This document shows positions 9,881 to 19,913 of a stretch of 64,000 nt of DNA, in pieces (the stretch's first letter is position 1; every line of letters begins with the position of its first letter). Origin of the DNA: Agriotes lineatus. Its lineage: Eukaryota > Arthropoda > Insecta > Coleoptera > Elateridae. A program made the translations under genes and the position numbers. Where the stretch lies: positions 310,001 to 374,000 of the forward strand of contig CALNHX010000267.1 in assembly GCA_940337035.1 (NCBI GenBank). Reading direction: 5' to 3'. The notes below the pieces were generated by a model. The model was not told where the DNA came from. It worked only from the letters and a program-made list of their open reading frames with translations, and did not search any database.

Positions 9881-11465
9881 TTATGTGGGGTCCGTGGGCG
9901 ATTATTATTATTATTATTGATTATAAGTTATTAATTCTAATTATCATTCATTACTGATACAAGAATGCATAAAAAATGAGATATGTAAAGTGGGACATTT
10001 ATTTAATATAATACACATACAGAAAATTCACAACCTAATTGTTTTTTGTATGATTAACTTGAAAAGAGGCTTCCACGAATGGGGCCCCCAGTTAATCCGC
10101 TGCCAATTTCGGTTCAATGGGATTGCCGGGAACTGCCACTTAATAACCCTTGACTTGGGTTCAGTTATTTGTTGGAGTGAAACAAGACTTAACAAACACG
10201 AGTATATTGAGTAACAACGATTACAAACGTCACTGATGGACCGATGGTTTTTTACAATAGCTTCAACTGTTGTGACACGCTTGGATTGGCCAAGCGAAAA
10301 TAGCGAATTGCGCGTAACCGTCACACAAAACAACCTGGAAACGTCTTTACCAGGGAGCTAGACCGACCGCAAACCAGCACAAAGCATAGCTGAACTTGCT
10401 TACTCGAAATTCTGAATCTAACTGAAGCTGAATTGACAATGAGCTGAACTCGCAAATTCAACAAGGAGCGGAAGGCTCAAACACTATTGGCTGAGGCGTT
10501 CCTGCGTAGCCAATCGGAACGTCGCACGTTGTTTAGGAATAAATGCTTATTTTAAGAAATCTTAATGCTAAGCTCTCTCAATGAGGAATTGTATTGAACG
10601 AAATCCATAAACACATGAGTCCCAAATACGCTAAGTTGGCTTAAGTCCTATTAGAAAGTGTATCCATCCGCTTAAAAGCCATTAAGGGAAGCTTACAAAT
10701 TCCTTTCCAATATTAACAGAGGCAAACAAATACGACCTTTGAATGAGATAGAACAGTTATGACTTGAATTACATGAATAATTATAAGCAAAAAGGTTTTG
10801 ATGCACGCATCTGTGCGAATCAAACACTAATGTTATTATTTACGGCAATTAAAAAGTTTTCTAAATCACGTTCGCCATGCGAATGCATAATCCGTTGCTG
10901 TCGAAATGCACAACGTTGCCTAATTTAACATATTTTCAACTCTAATATTTCAAAAACTATTCGTCCAAGACCAAATGATAATGATAATTTTTGGTTCAAT
11001 TTTTGACAAACAATTGCGTGCTGTAAATATTCTCCGCACGTTCTAATACACCCTGTATAATGTTGGCTCTTGGAATACTTGTTTCAGGAGGGTTTGCAAA
11101 ATTTGATATGTCGGTCTTTTATTCTTCAGAGAAAGTCAATTTAGTTTAGTCTATCGCCAATTTCCAATTATTAATTATCATTCCATTTGCAATTTTTAGA
11201 AAATAGTAATCACCTGCCTTCTTATTGGACAACTATGATTACCACTGATAACAAAAGCTATAATACAAAGATACCTACCTGCTAATGTATTTTGTATTAA
11301 ATAAATGCCCTACTTTTTACATGTGCCATTTTGATCTGCATTCTTGCATCAGTGGTAATTATAATTATAATTAATAACTCATTATTATTAATAAAAATAA
11401 TAATCTCCCACGGACCCCACATGATTTGAAGGTGTTTTCTTTATGATGGGGGTTTTTAGTCCGGT
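9855..11465. mobile_element. Long-TIR non-autonomous element, ~1.6 kb
   Basis: The left end (9855-10021) and right end (11281-11465) are inverted copies. Shared landmarks are GGACTAAAAAC, TGTGGGGTCCGTGGG, an ATT-rich microsatellite, TTATTAATT, TGATRCAAGAATGCA and GGRCATTTATTTAATA. The interior (10040-10860) has CCAAGCG-type GC-richer sequence with no recognised domain; a 101-residue minus frame (10028-10333) lacks similarity I can name. An ACACCCTGTATA motif at 11049 is the end of some other, truncated element. Confidence 0.78.
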
Positions 11466-11559
11466 ACGAAAAACAGAGTGTCAGTTGAAGAGACAAATTT
11501 TCTCTAGAATTTTAAGCTGAGTTCAAAAATTTAATAATATACCGGGTGTTCTTTTTAAT

Positions 11560-12790
11560 ATAGAAGTTAACAAAAAATGGGAAAAAACAAAAGAATCCCA
11601 TTTCAGAAGTATTCAATTGAAAAATTACCTATCTCACATCAATACACATTAAAAATGCAATAAAAATGTGAAGTTTGAAAAAAATCGTTACAGCCGTTTT
11701 TAAAAAATCGAAAAAAAACTGAAAAATTACAAGAGCTTGCTGTCGCATCTACATAGTACACAAAACTTACACCGGGTGAATATTCCAACAAAACCGAACA
11801 TAGGCAATTAACATGGGAGAAAGGTTTTTCGCAGATTGCTGCTCCCCATTTTAACTTAAGAGGGTTTATAATGACACCAATCGAAAGAAATTTTTTTTTC
11901 ATCTAATGAATTGCGAATTAGTTAATTTTCAGTTGTATTTGTTTATTATTTTATCGAAATTAAACGGGGTTGCGCGCGCTATTGCGCGGTCTATCCTCAA
12001 TTTACCACCATTTTTAGGCTTATTACGTTGGGCCATTCCGTTCTGTTACACACTCCGCCCCTGCCTCCCTCTGCCTTCCACCTGACCAAAGAAGGGGGCC
12101 CTCGGGGCTCCACCCCTCTCTAAGGGGCCTCCCGGGCTTCGCCCCTCTCCAAGGGGCCCTCAGGGCTCCGCTCCTCTCCAAGGGGGCCCCCAGGGCTCCG
12201 CATTTCTCCAAGGGGGCCCTCGGGGCTCCGCTTCTCTCCAGGGGGCCCTCCAATTGCGTTCAGTAAAGAAAATTGGAAATCTTAAAATTATAGTCGCCAA
12301 CGGCATAATGAATCTGTCACTTGAATGACGTTTGAATCTATTTATTGGCTTACGAGTCATGGCTCAACATGCTTTTTCTAATTGAATTTATTGCGAATTT
12401 TTGATAAAATAATGAGAAATACAACTGAAAATTAACTAATTCGCATATCACTAGATGAGAAAAAAATCTTCTTTCGATTCGTGTCATTATAAACCCTCTA
12501 AGTTAAAATGAGGAGCAGCAATCTGCGAAAAACCTTTTTCCCATGTTAATTGCCTATGTTCGGTTTCGGAATATTCACCCGGTATATGAAGTTTCAACGC
12601 CATACCTCTTTTCGTTTTTGAGATATTCTGTTCACAGACAGACAGACACGCAGATTCACACACAGACAGACCAATGAAAAAAATATGTTTTTTGGGTTCA
12701 GGGGACTCGAAAACGTGAAGACCTGTTGAAAACTCAATTTCGAATTTTTGGAGTGAATTCAATACTTCCTTTATTGTAAAAGGAAGTACA
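11560..12790. repeat. Hairpin made of GGAAGTA-family copies around a GC-rich minisatellite
   Basis: Arms 11769-11985 and 12375-12590 are inverted copies sharing CCGGGTGAATATTCC, AACATAGGCAATTAACATGG, TTCGCAGATTGCTGCTCC and AGTTAATTTTCAGTTGTATT. The outer left part (11639-11769) and outer right part (12590-12790) match the tail and the head, respectively, of the repeat at 3250-3590. The right part ends in TAAAAGGAAGTA. No protein is encoded; the minus-strand frame 12487-12762 lies entirely in the repeat. Confidence 0.75.
12085..12252. repeat. GC-rich ~30-bp minisatellite
   Basis: Five to six copies of a unit like GGGGGCCCTCGGGGCTCC followed by GCTTCTCTCCAA, ~70% GC in an AT-rich setting. It sits in the loop of the surrounding hairpin. 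Reverse frames (PLERSGAPRAP-like) are artefacts of the array. Confidence 0.9.
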
Positions 12791-13080
12791 AACTGGAAAA
12801 TTAAAGAAAAATTTATTCAACGTTAATAAGATATCTTACAACAAAATCACGTGTGCCACACACATTTCCGCAGAGCGTGCCCATAACAAAACAAACAATA
12901 AATGAAAGTTGCCTAGGTAATCACGACTAACGTGGTTTGTGATTGGTGTATTTCATATCCGCCCGTATGTGGATATGAAATCATATTCGTTCAGTTAACT
13001 ACAATTGCCCACTTATCCATTCTGTGGATTGTGAAGAAAATAGAATATTTACATGCGGGAGTAGAAAAAATAGTGTATTC
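12791..13080. other. No gene recognised
   Basis: AT-rich sequence with a small inverted motif, ATTTCATATCC..GGATATGAAAT, at about 12950-12980. Nothing else noted. Confidence 0.45.
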
Positions 13081-13550
13081 CTAGTAAGCAAAATTGTATC
13101 GCCGCCGACGTAAAGAAATATGCACACTGAGACCTATTATTCTAGGAGGATGAGTCGGCGTTGTGTCAACGGTCGGCGTAGTGTCCAAAGGGAACGGTCG
13201 GCGTTGTGTCCACAGTCGGCGTAGTGTCCAAAGGGAACGATCGGCGTTGTGTCCACGGTCGGCGTAGTGTCCAAAGGGAACGGTCGGCGTAGTGTCCACT
13301 ACAGTGTTGCATTTTCAATTGATTTTTATTTTAAGAGTCGGCGTTGTGTCCACGGTCGGCGTAGTGTCCAAAGAGGACGGTCGGCGTTGTGTCCACGGTC
13401 GACGTAGTGTCCACAGAGGACGGTCGGCGTAGTGTCCAGGGTCGGCGTAGTGTCCACGGCCAACGGTCGGCGTAGTGTCCACGGTCGGCGTAGTGTCCAC
13501 GGTCGACGTTGTGTCCAGTCGGCGTAGTGTCCAGGTCCCTTCGCGAGTCC
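13081..13550 (-). repeat. Minisatellite-bearing dispersed repeat, inverted copy
   Basis: Reverse complement of the 6330-6800 repeat with the same internal order: unique flank (TATTATTCTAGGAGG then ACGTAAAGAAATATGCACACTGAGACC on this strand's complement), array block, the spacer near 13305-13335, and a second array block ending ~13534. Monomers are ACGGTCGGCGTAGTGTCC and ACGGTCGGCGTTGTGTCC. Conservation of both spacer and flank shows the unit moved as a block. Confidence 0.9.
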
Positions 13551-13919
13551 AATATTTTTGGATAGATACTATAGTTATTAATAAGACGATTGAATTACAG
13601 CATGTGTCCAGTGTGGTTAGACACTTCTTGAAGTGCTAAATTACCTCATGTAGCTGCGACATATACACTCTAACATTAAATTTACAAGGATAATTATTTT
13701 AACCCTGATATAAATACTTCCGTTTATAACGACGCAACGTAACCATTTCTGCGATAAAAATACTTTAAATATAAATAAATTAGAGCTCTATTGGTTTAAA
13801 TGTACACTATACGTTTTTATTTACTAGTGGTCTTTTTAATGTTATCTACCTAGTTATGAAAACAACGAGTTATAGAACAAAACAAATTTATTTTGCAACG
13901 TCAAAACCATTAACACTAG

Positions 13920-14265
13920 CACACTCATTCTAACGTTTTTCTAATAATGCTATGCCCTCGAAAAAAAATTCTTTTGGTAATTCTGCAAAATACGACTCCA
14001 CAGCGTTTTCCAATTCGTCATTGGATTCAAAGCTATGCCCTCTTAAGTGCCTTTTAAGTTTTGGAAAGAGATAATAGTCACTGGGGCGAGGTCCGGACTG
14101 TAAGGTGGCTGTTGTAATTCCTCAAAACCGCATTCATTGACAACTACTTGAACAATTTGTGCTTTATGCACTCTGCCATTGTGAAGAGGCGTAGTTTTCT
14201 GAGCATGATTGTAAGGTATTTTTTCGCGTATAGCGGCTTTCAAGTTCTTAATTGTGTCTTTGTAG
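13920..14265 (-). pseudogene. mariner transposase C-terminal fragment
   Basis: Minus-strand reading gives LHNGRVHKAQIVQ, CGFEELQQPPYSPDLAP, and, after a shift, ISFQNLKGT. This matches the mariner pattern in which HxPYSPDLAPSDYFLF carries the third catalytic Asp; here the D after LAP(S) is lost. Further stops follow. N-terminal helix-turn-helix and first catalytic Asp are absent. Confidence 0.82.
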
Positions 14266-14279
14266 ACATTCCCCGTTAT

Positions 14280-14610
14280 TGTATTTTTTACTTTGATTTC
14301 CTATTGTGTTTTTTGATCAGTTTCCTGCTAGTTTTTTCGTGTATTTTCTCATTTACATTATTTACGTTCACAGTATAATTTTTTGATTCATTTATTCGTT
14401 ATTATTGCTTATGATTTCGTTTGGTATTGTTAAAATAGAAAGCGGTTCTACAACCTGCAAATATACCAATTGGGAAAGATCTTATCATGAATTTACTTTC
14501 AACTAAGTTTTACGAAGGAATTATCGTACTGGTGCTTCAAACAACGTACCTTTTTAGCGATTTCTATTTTCTATTTTTATTTAAATAGGTATCCATAAAC
14601 AACGGGAAAG
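14280..14610. repeat. Dispersed repeat, copy 1 (paired with 19155-19500)
   Basis: Shares with 19155-19500 the ordered landmarks TTCCTGCTAGT, TTTACGTTCAC, ATTTATTCGTT, AGAAAGCRGTTCTAC, TGCAAATATACCRATT and AAGTTTTACGAAGGAA. Same orientation, noncoding, class unknown. Confidence 0.65.
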
Positions 14611-16173
14611 AATTGTTAGTTGTAGCTTTCAAGAAAGGTGTTTCCGAGTAACTTCTTCTGGGCGAAGACTATAAAATCACTTTGCACTTCCTTTACTACA
14701 TTTTCAGATAGATATCTAATAAAACAAATAACTTTTAAATGTTTAATTTTACATTTTCTACATTAAATTTCACATAAACTTACAACCTTGCAATAACACA
14801 CAGAATAAAATACTTCATTACTATTACCACTTAGAACATCTTCCAAATTTGTAAGAAATACGATTATCTGCATATCATGTGCTATTTTAAAGCAAATGTG
14901 TGAGCTATCCAAAAAATACTTGCCTGAAAATATGAATCCATCTTCAACTACGAATTCTTGGAGTTCCACACCTCTCTCAAGAAAAATATTAAATCTATAG
15001 ATCTCTAAGGTACTTACACGACACTACATAGATTACACCATTCATATTTATATTACATTCAAAACAAGAGGTCCTTTTCCTACTAATATTGCATTTAAAA
15101 AATCCTTTCTAAACACTAATTAGTCTTGACAGCCGTTGTCATTTAAATGTCATCGTGGGTATGTGGCGCCAAACGGCAAAAATTGGCGTTTTCTCAGAAA
15201 TGAAAACAACAATGGATTTCAAAAAAATGCCCAGGCCGTATAAAGTGACATTTGTCACACAATTCAGCAGGCCGTGGAAAGTCCCAATAGCATATTGTTT
15301 TCATAGCTAGGTAGATAACATAAAAAACTCCCCTCGTACTTTTATCAACGCACCACGAAATATGTTTGCGGAGACCACTTGCATGATACCGTCTGCTCCG
15401 GTATGTATTAATTCAATTCTCTCCATTGGTCAGTTGAGTGGTGGTATTTTTTTTTTCACAAAAGATGACATCATCTCCAGGTTTTAATTGGGTAAATGGG
15501 ATTGCTGCCTTCTCCACTTTCTCACTTCATAAATGCTAACGTAGCTGCTCCAGTGACTGGTACCAGAAAAACGGTTCGGCGAGATGTTCTACAGCGATGG
15601 ATCTACTAGAGCTGTTAGTGAGCTACCAATAAAAAAAGAGTCACATTATTGGGATCATGATTTAGGGTTTTGAAGGGTCATGAGTTCAGGAAATTCGATA
15701 TGTTGTCGTATGTTAATGCAGAATTTTCTACAACTCGTTTACTCGCTCAATACCTGTCTTCTAAAATCTTTCAAAATTAATCGATTTGATAGAGGTGAAC
15801 TGCTTCTTTGCTTTGCTGCCAACGAATCAAAAAAAAATTTATACGTATGTATTGACGTTAATGTTAATTCTAGATCAGTATGACGTGCATTTTAATGTTC
15901 TTGCTTGAATAATAAATTAGTTACATGGTATTTTTATATCAACAAAATTGTCAGGTGGGTCTGTTTTACTTGAGTTTTCTGTAGGAATTAACTGTATGTG
16001 TCATAAATCTAGTACTCTATAATTTATTCGTCATGCTCTTTCTAAATCTAAATCTGATTAATAAAGTTGTGGGAGATGGATAGCCAAAAAGTTTATTGTA
16101 GTATAAAAAATATATTGTTCCTTAAGGTCCAAAACGTCATACATGTAAAATTTGATAAAATATTTTAGGTACG

Positions 16174-16200
16174 TTTCGCCACTTTAGATGGCTTCATCAG
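16174..16200 (-). ncRNA. Hammerhead-like core, left arm
   Basis: Minus strand reads CTGATGA, then A, GCCA, a 7-nt loop, TGGC and GAAA. This fits the hammerhead CUGANGA / stem II / GAAA layout except for one extra A before stem II, and stem III is only a short self-complementary ACGT. Activity is uncertain. Confidence 0.35.
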
Positions 16201-16616
16201 AAATTATTAACATGTGTTATAACAATATGGCTTCCATGAAAGTTTATAATAATTAATAACAAAATTTTGCAAGTGACTAATTAAAGCCACATTGCAAATA
16301 TACGGCGTCAAAATGGATAAATATTAAACAATCATTATTGATTGAGGTTAATTAATAATTAATAATATTCTGGCAGCTTCTTTCTTCAAAACAAGATGTT
16401 TTTCACTTTTAATTAAAAGTTTATTGTTTCATTACATTAACTACTGTATAGTTAATGTTTAACCTCAATCAATAATGATTGTTTAATATTTCACTTTTAT
16501 CCATTTTAACGCCGTATACTTGCAATGTGGCTTTAATTAGTCACTTGCAAATTTTTTTTATTAATTATTATAAACTTTCATGGAAGCCATATTGTTATAA
16601 CACATGTTAATAATTT

Positions 16617-16643
16617 CTGATGAAGCCATCTAAAGTGGCGAAA
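16617..16643 (+). ncRNA. Hammerhead-like core, right arm
   Basis: Same core as in the left arm (CTGATGA at 16617-16623, GAAA at 16640-16643), in opposite orientation because the arms are inverted. It is followed by CGTACGTA. Very short stem III is typical of hammerheads reported in Penelope-like elements, which act as dimers. The extra A at the base of stem II is unusual. Confidence 0.35.
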
Positions 16644-17844
16644 CGTACGTAAAATATTTTATCAACTTTTACATGTATGACGTTTTGGACCTTAAGGAAC
16701 AAAATATTTTTTATACTACAATAAACTTTTTGGCTATCCATCTCCCACAACTTTATTATTCATCGAAACAGCCAAATTTCATTTACCTATTACTAAATCT
16801 GATTGTTTTTTTTTAATTTGCGTGCCTATGCATTAAGGTTTCATACTTTCCCTAGATAGTCCTCAGTTTTTTTGTTTACTCCAAACTAAAAATTCCATCA
16901 CAAAGTGACGTTCATTGTTTCGCCTGTGGCTGGCTAAAAAGTGCTGTCGCATTATATTTCCTGTTTTGTTAAGTTATTTTCATCCTTACCGGTTTCTATT
17001 TACCATAATCTTCGATGGTCTCCGATTTCCTTTGTGTGAAAATTTCCTTCTGTTTCGTGTGCTGCTTTTGTACCCCAACATATGATCGATAGCCATGGAA
17101 ATCTTGATCTTCTTTGTTTTTTGCCGCGATGGTAGGGTGTGGGTATCGTAGAAATAAAATTATTTCCTCAGAACTTAGTTAAGTGGGGCAAGTTAAAGAC
17201 TAACTTGCATGTTAGCTTGGTCTCTTCAGCCTTTGAGGGAGCGCGTCCTTACGCGCTGAATTCCCCACCTCAGCTTTACGTATCCTGGGAGAAAGCTCTC
17301 GTTGCTAGAACAGAAGGGTCGCGTCTTTGAATGGAGCTAGAATGGGTCATGAGGAAGATTCGTATTTTGAGAGGGTCGCTATTTCTCCTTAAGGGTGTTA
17401 TCCCACTTACGGTGGAGTAATCACTTGCTGAATACGACTTGGACGCCTTGCCCATTTTTCCTCAAATACTAAGCAGTTATACCCACTAATCGCGGAAACC
17501 CCCACCGAGCTTTGATGCCTTGTGAGCTGCTATCATTCAGGACCTTCATTCTAACTGTGTGCAATAGCAGTGCCAATCTGTGCTCAGGGAAAATCTGCCA
17601 AATTAGACTTGTTAAAACCACTTAGGTTTTGCGTACAAGTGTTCTATTGTAACTAAATTAAGCAACCCCCTTAGGGCCTCTGTTTATTGAATAAATCTAA
17701 TCAGACGCTTGCTGGTGGAAATACTAACTTCTGAAATAATCATGCTATTTCGCCACACTACCAAATAAAAAATATCTACTTTTGTTTTCAACAATTAACT
17801 AATTAATTTAAAAATTAACTAGAAGGACTTAGCTTATTTTAGTC

Positions 17845-18060
17845 CAGTCGCTGATGGTTTTTCGCTCCGAATTCTTTGAACCTTGACCGATTGACGTGAA
17901 ATTTGGTGAGCAATTGGGGGATGGCTCAAGGACCAAAAGTGACATAGCGCCGATGTGCGCTTTTGCCCTGAGAATGGATGCCACTCCTTCTCGGGGGTGG
18001 AAATGTGTTCACTCAAAATAACCTCGGAAATGAGAAGGACAAATTCTAAATAAAAAATGT
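17845..18060. repeat. Probable dispersed noncoding repeat (CTTTTGCCCTGAGAATGG box)
   Basis: Contains GAAATTTGGTGAGCAATTGG, CTCGGGGGTGGAAAT and CCTCGGAAATGAGAAGG. This style of repeat is widespread in insect genomes to my recollection. There is no second copy in the window to confirm it, and the minus frame 17834-18016 is unlikely to be real. Confidence 0.35.
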
Positions 18061-18816
18061 TCTATAAAGTTTTTTTCGCGAATAAATCGAAAACTTCGCG
18101 TTCTCTCAAATAAGTTGTAATAACCAAAAATGAAGCTTTCAAAACAGCAAAGAGATTGGTTTCTTTATGAATGCTCTAACAAAGTTAAGGCTAGTGCATC
18201 AAATATTTTATGAATACTATTCCCCAATTTTAGATTATTATAACGAACTTCCACCAAAACCAATTGTTAAGTATTTCATAAAATTTGCCGCTTCGCTTGT
18301 AGTTGCGTATTGTACTATGCGCATTTCAGAACTCTTGGAGCGTACCTCCCCGCGCCACTTAAGCTCCGTCTGTCAAACTGACTGCATGCGGGAAGGTCCA
18401 CTCCGAGGAACGCTAATTCATTGTTTACATGTTAAAATGTTCGTGTGTTAATTTATTGCAAATAAATTACCTACTTTGCTTTCAACGAGTGTATAATTTA
18501 GTGAAGAATAAATCCATACAGTCCACTACAGTTCAATCCGAGCTCGCAACCAGAAATTTCCAACATAGCGGAAAACTGGGAAGCTCCCCAACACCAATAT
18601 TATTTTTTGCTTACATTAGAAGCCATGTACCTAAGTTATTGTGAAGGTTAAGAATGTGGCAAAAGGTTTTCAATGAGAGTACAACACGATGGCTCCAACG
18701 CAAATTTGAAGTGCTAAGCTCACAGTCTACCTAGTTTTTATCTGACACCAAATACTAACCTCATACTACAATCTGGAGACATACTAAACCTCGAATATTT
18801 TTACAAAATGCCTGAT
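18061..18816. other. No gene recognised
   Basis: A 94-residue frame at 18167-18451 on the + strand has no recognisable domain and no splice or start context that supports a gene. The rest is AT-rich. Confidence 0.4.
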
Positions 18817-19069
18817 TTATACCGAATATGCAATTGTCTGATACATTTGCGGAATTTTAATGAGCATGCCAGTCGCACAACAGCTATTTAAAAACCAGTT
18901 AGAAAATGCATCACTTTGTGTAACGCCTAGGAGTTTGCAGGACCAGCAAAGCGAGATTCCGCAAAGTCTCACAAGCATGACCTGCTGAATTGTTGTTTGA
19001 TAAACGTCACCGGCCTGCGCATAGGTGAATTTCAGCGATCGGACCAGCGGGTGTTTCAAATCTGTAATA
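18817..19069 (-). pseudogene. Unidentified ~80-residue coding-like exon
   Basis: An open frame on the minus strand (with KHPLVRSLKFTYAQAGDV at its start and SDAFSNWFLNSCC later) follows a good acceptor (TTATATTACAG at about 19069). GC content is higher than in the flanks. I do not recognise the family. It could be a scrap of a host exon or of a transposon, and no partner exon was found. Confidence 0.25.
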
Positions 19070-19154
19070 TAACATCAGTTACCACTTTGCAAATATTTCT
19101 TCCCGACGTGTCTCATAATTCGATTATAATAGAACCCTCCGTGTACGTTCTATG

Positions 19155-19500
19155 ATTGGTTTTCTATTCTGTTTTTTTTTCAGTTTCCTGCTAGTGCTTT
19201 CGTTTATATTCTTATTTACGTTCACCATTTAATTTGTTGATTAATTTATTCGTTTTTATTGTTTACGATTTAGTTTTGTATTAATATAGAAAGCAGTTCT
19301 ACATACGCTTAATAGGTGTATTGCAACGTGCAAATATACCGATTCGGGTATATCTTATCACGAATTCCCCTTAAATCAAGTTTTACGAAGGAAGTGGTTT
19401 GGAAGATATATTTTAATTATGGTACTGATCCTTCAAACCACGTAGTACTTGTTTAACAATTTCTATTTCTATTATATTTAAATACAAATAAACAACGAAA
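19155..19500. repeat. Dispersed repeat, copy 2 (paired with 14280-14610)
   Basis: Direct-orientation partner of the repeat inside the mariner remnant. It keeps the same order of landmarks and adds a short insertion (CGCTTAATAGGTGTATTGC near 19310) absent from copy 1. Confidence 0.65.
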
Positions 19501-19579
19501 ACTGCAAGACATCGTTTAGAAATGTGGTACTTTTCTGCATAGCAACGGCGATTTGTTTTACGTTTGGCAGTACTTTAGC

Positions 19580-19722
19580 GTATTGCTGGTGGCACTGTAA
19601 GTCTATATCAAATTTAGGATTAGCAGGTTAGGTTTTCAATCAGTTTGACACAGACTGACGCAAAACTTAACCTGCTAACCTCGAATTTGATATAGACTTA
19701 CAGTGTCACCAGCAATACACTT
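19580..19722. mobile_element. Compact MITE with ~57-bp arms
   Basis: GTATTGCTGGTGGCACTGTA at the left is mirrored by TACAGTGTCACCAGCAATAC at the right. Complementarity continues through AGTCTATATCAAATT and TTAGCAGGTTAGGTTTT, around a ~30-nt centre. Noncoding. Strong hairpin potential is obvious from the text. Confidence 0.88.
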
Positions 19723-19790
19723 TTATGTAATAGTTTACATTAAATTACATTTTACATTGCTTATGAAATGCAATAAAATAGAATACGGAA

Positions 19791-19897
19791 CATATTAGAA
19801 AAGTGGTTTTACTGAACTCGTATAGCCGTTTAAGTACTAGCTAACGCTCTTACTCAAACCAGCTACACTTGTTCAGTAAAACATCACTTTTCTAAAC
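19791..19897. mobile_element. Short MITE, 107 bp, ~25-bp TIRs
   Basis: TTAGAAAAGTGGTTTTACTG at the left is the imperfect inverse of CAGTAAAACATCACTTTTCTAA at the right. The centre is not complementary. No coding sequence. Confidence 0.8.
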
Positions 19898-19913
19898 TTG
19901 TTGCATAATATAC

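Larger units (their letters stand above)
13824..15336 (-). mobile_element. mariner element remnant with matching TIRs
   Basis: The left end, CTAGTGGTCTTTTTAATG..TTATCTACCTAGTTATG, and the right end, the inverse of CGAGGGGAGTTTTTTATGTTATC, are TIRs flanked by TA. A transposase C-terminal part lies just inside the left end on the minus strand. The interior towards the right end does not encode the expected N-terminal half and includes a repeat shared with 19155-19500, so the element is rearranged or has a nested insertion. Confidence 0.75.
16060..16792. mobile_element. Foldback insertion with ~330-bp arms and 12-bp target duplication
   Basis: Arms run about 16060-16395 and 16420-16757 and are almost perfect inverted copies (AATAAAGTTGTGGGAGATGG .. 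its complement). Flanking CTAAATCTGATT at 16048-16059 and 16793-16804 is a direct duplication; copy B near 37320 has the single-copy target. Each arm contains CTGATGAAGCCATCTAAAGT then GGCGAAACGTAC, a hammerhead-like or Penelope-end-like motif. A variable-length duplication and the motif favour a Penelope-type retroelement product over a cut-and-paste MITE; this is inference. Confidence 0.85.
15339..17841 (-). mobile_element. BEL/Pao retrotransposon segment, copy A
   Basis: Paralogous to 36147-40221 over its whole length, apart from insertions private to each copy. On the minus strand, 15339-15880 encodes the degraded end of a BEL/Pao integrase and its DUF5641-like tail (compare copy B: LIGSPLPALVDPSL, LKPGDYVIF, DGIMQVVSAK). 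The mariner at 13824-15336 cuts this reading frame. The part above 16800 has no recognised domain and may be another section or untranslated region of the element. It carries a private 733-bp foldback insertion at 16060-16792. Confidence 0.7.

Noticed and set aside
12023..12360. Pro/Arg-rich reverse frames
   Set aside because: They are products of the GC-rich minisatellite with no conserved start or domain.
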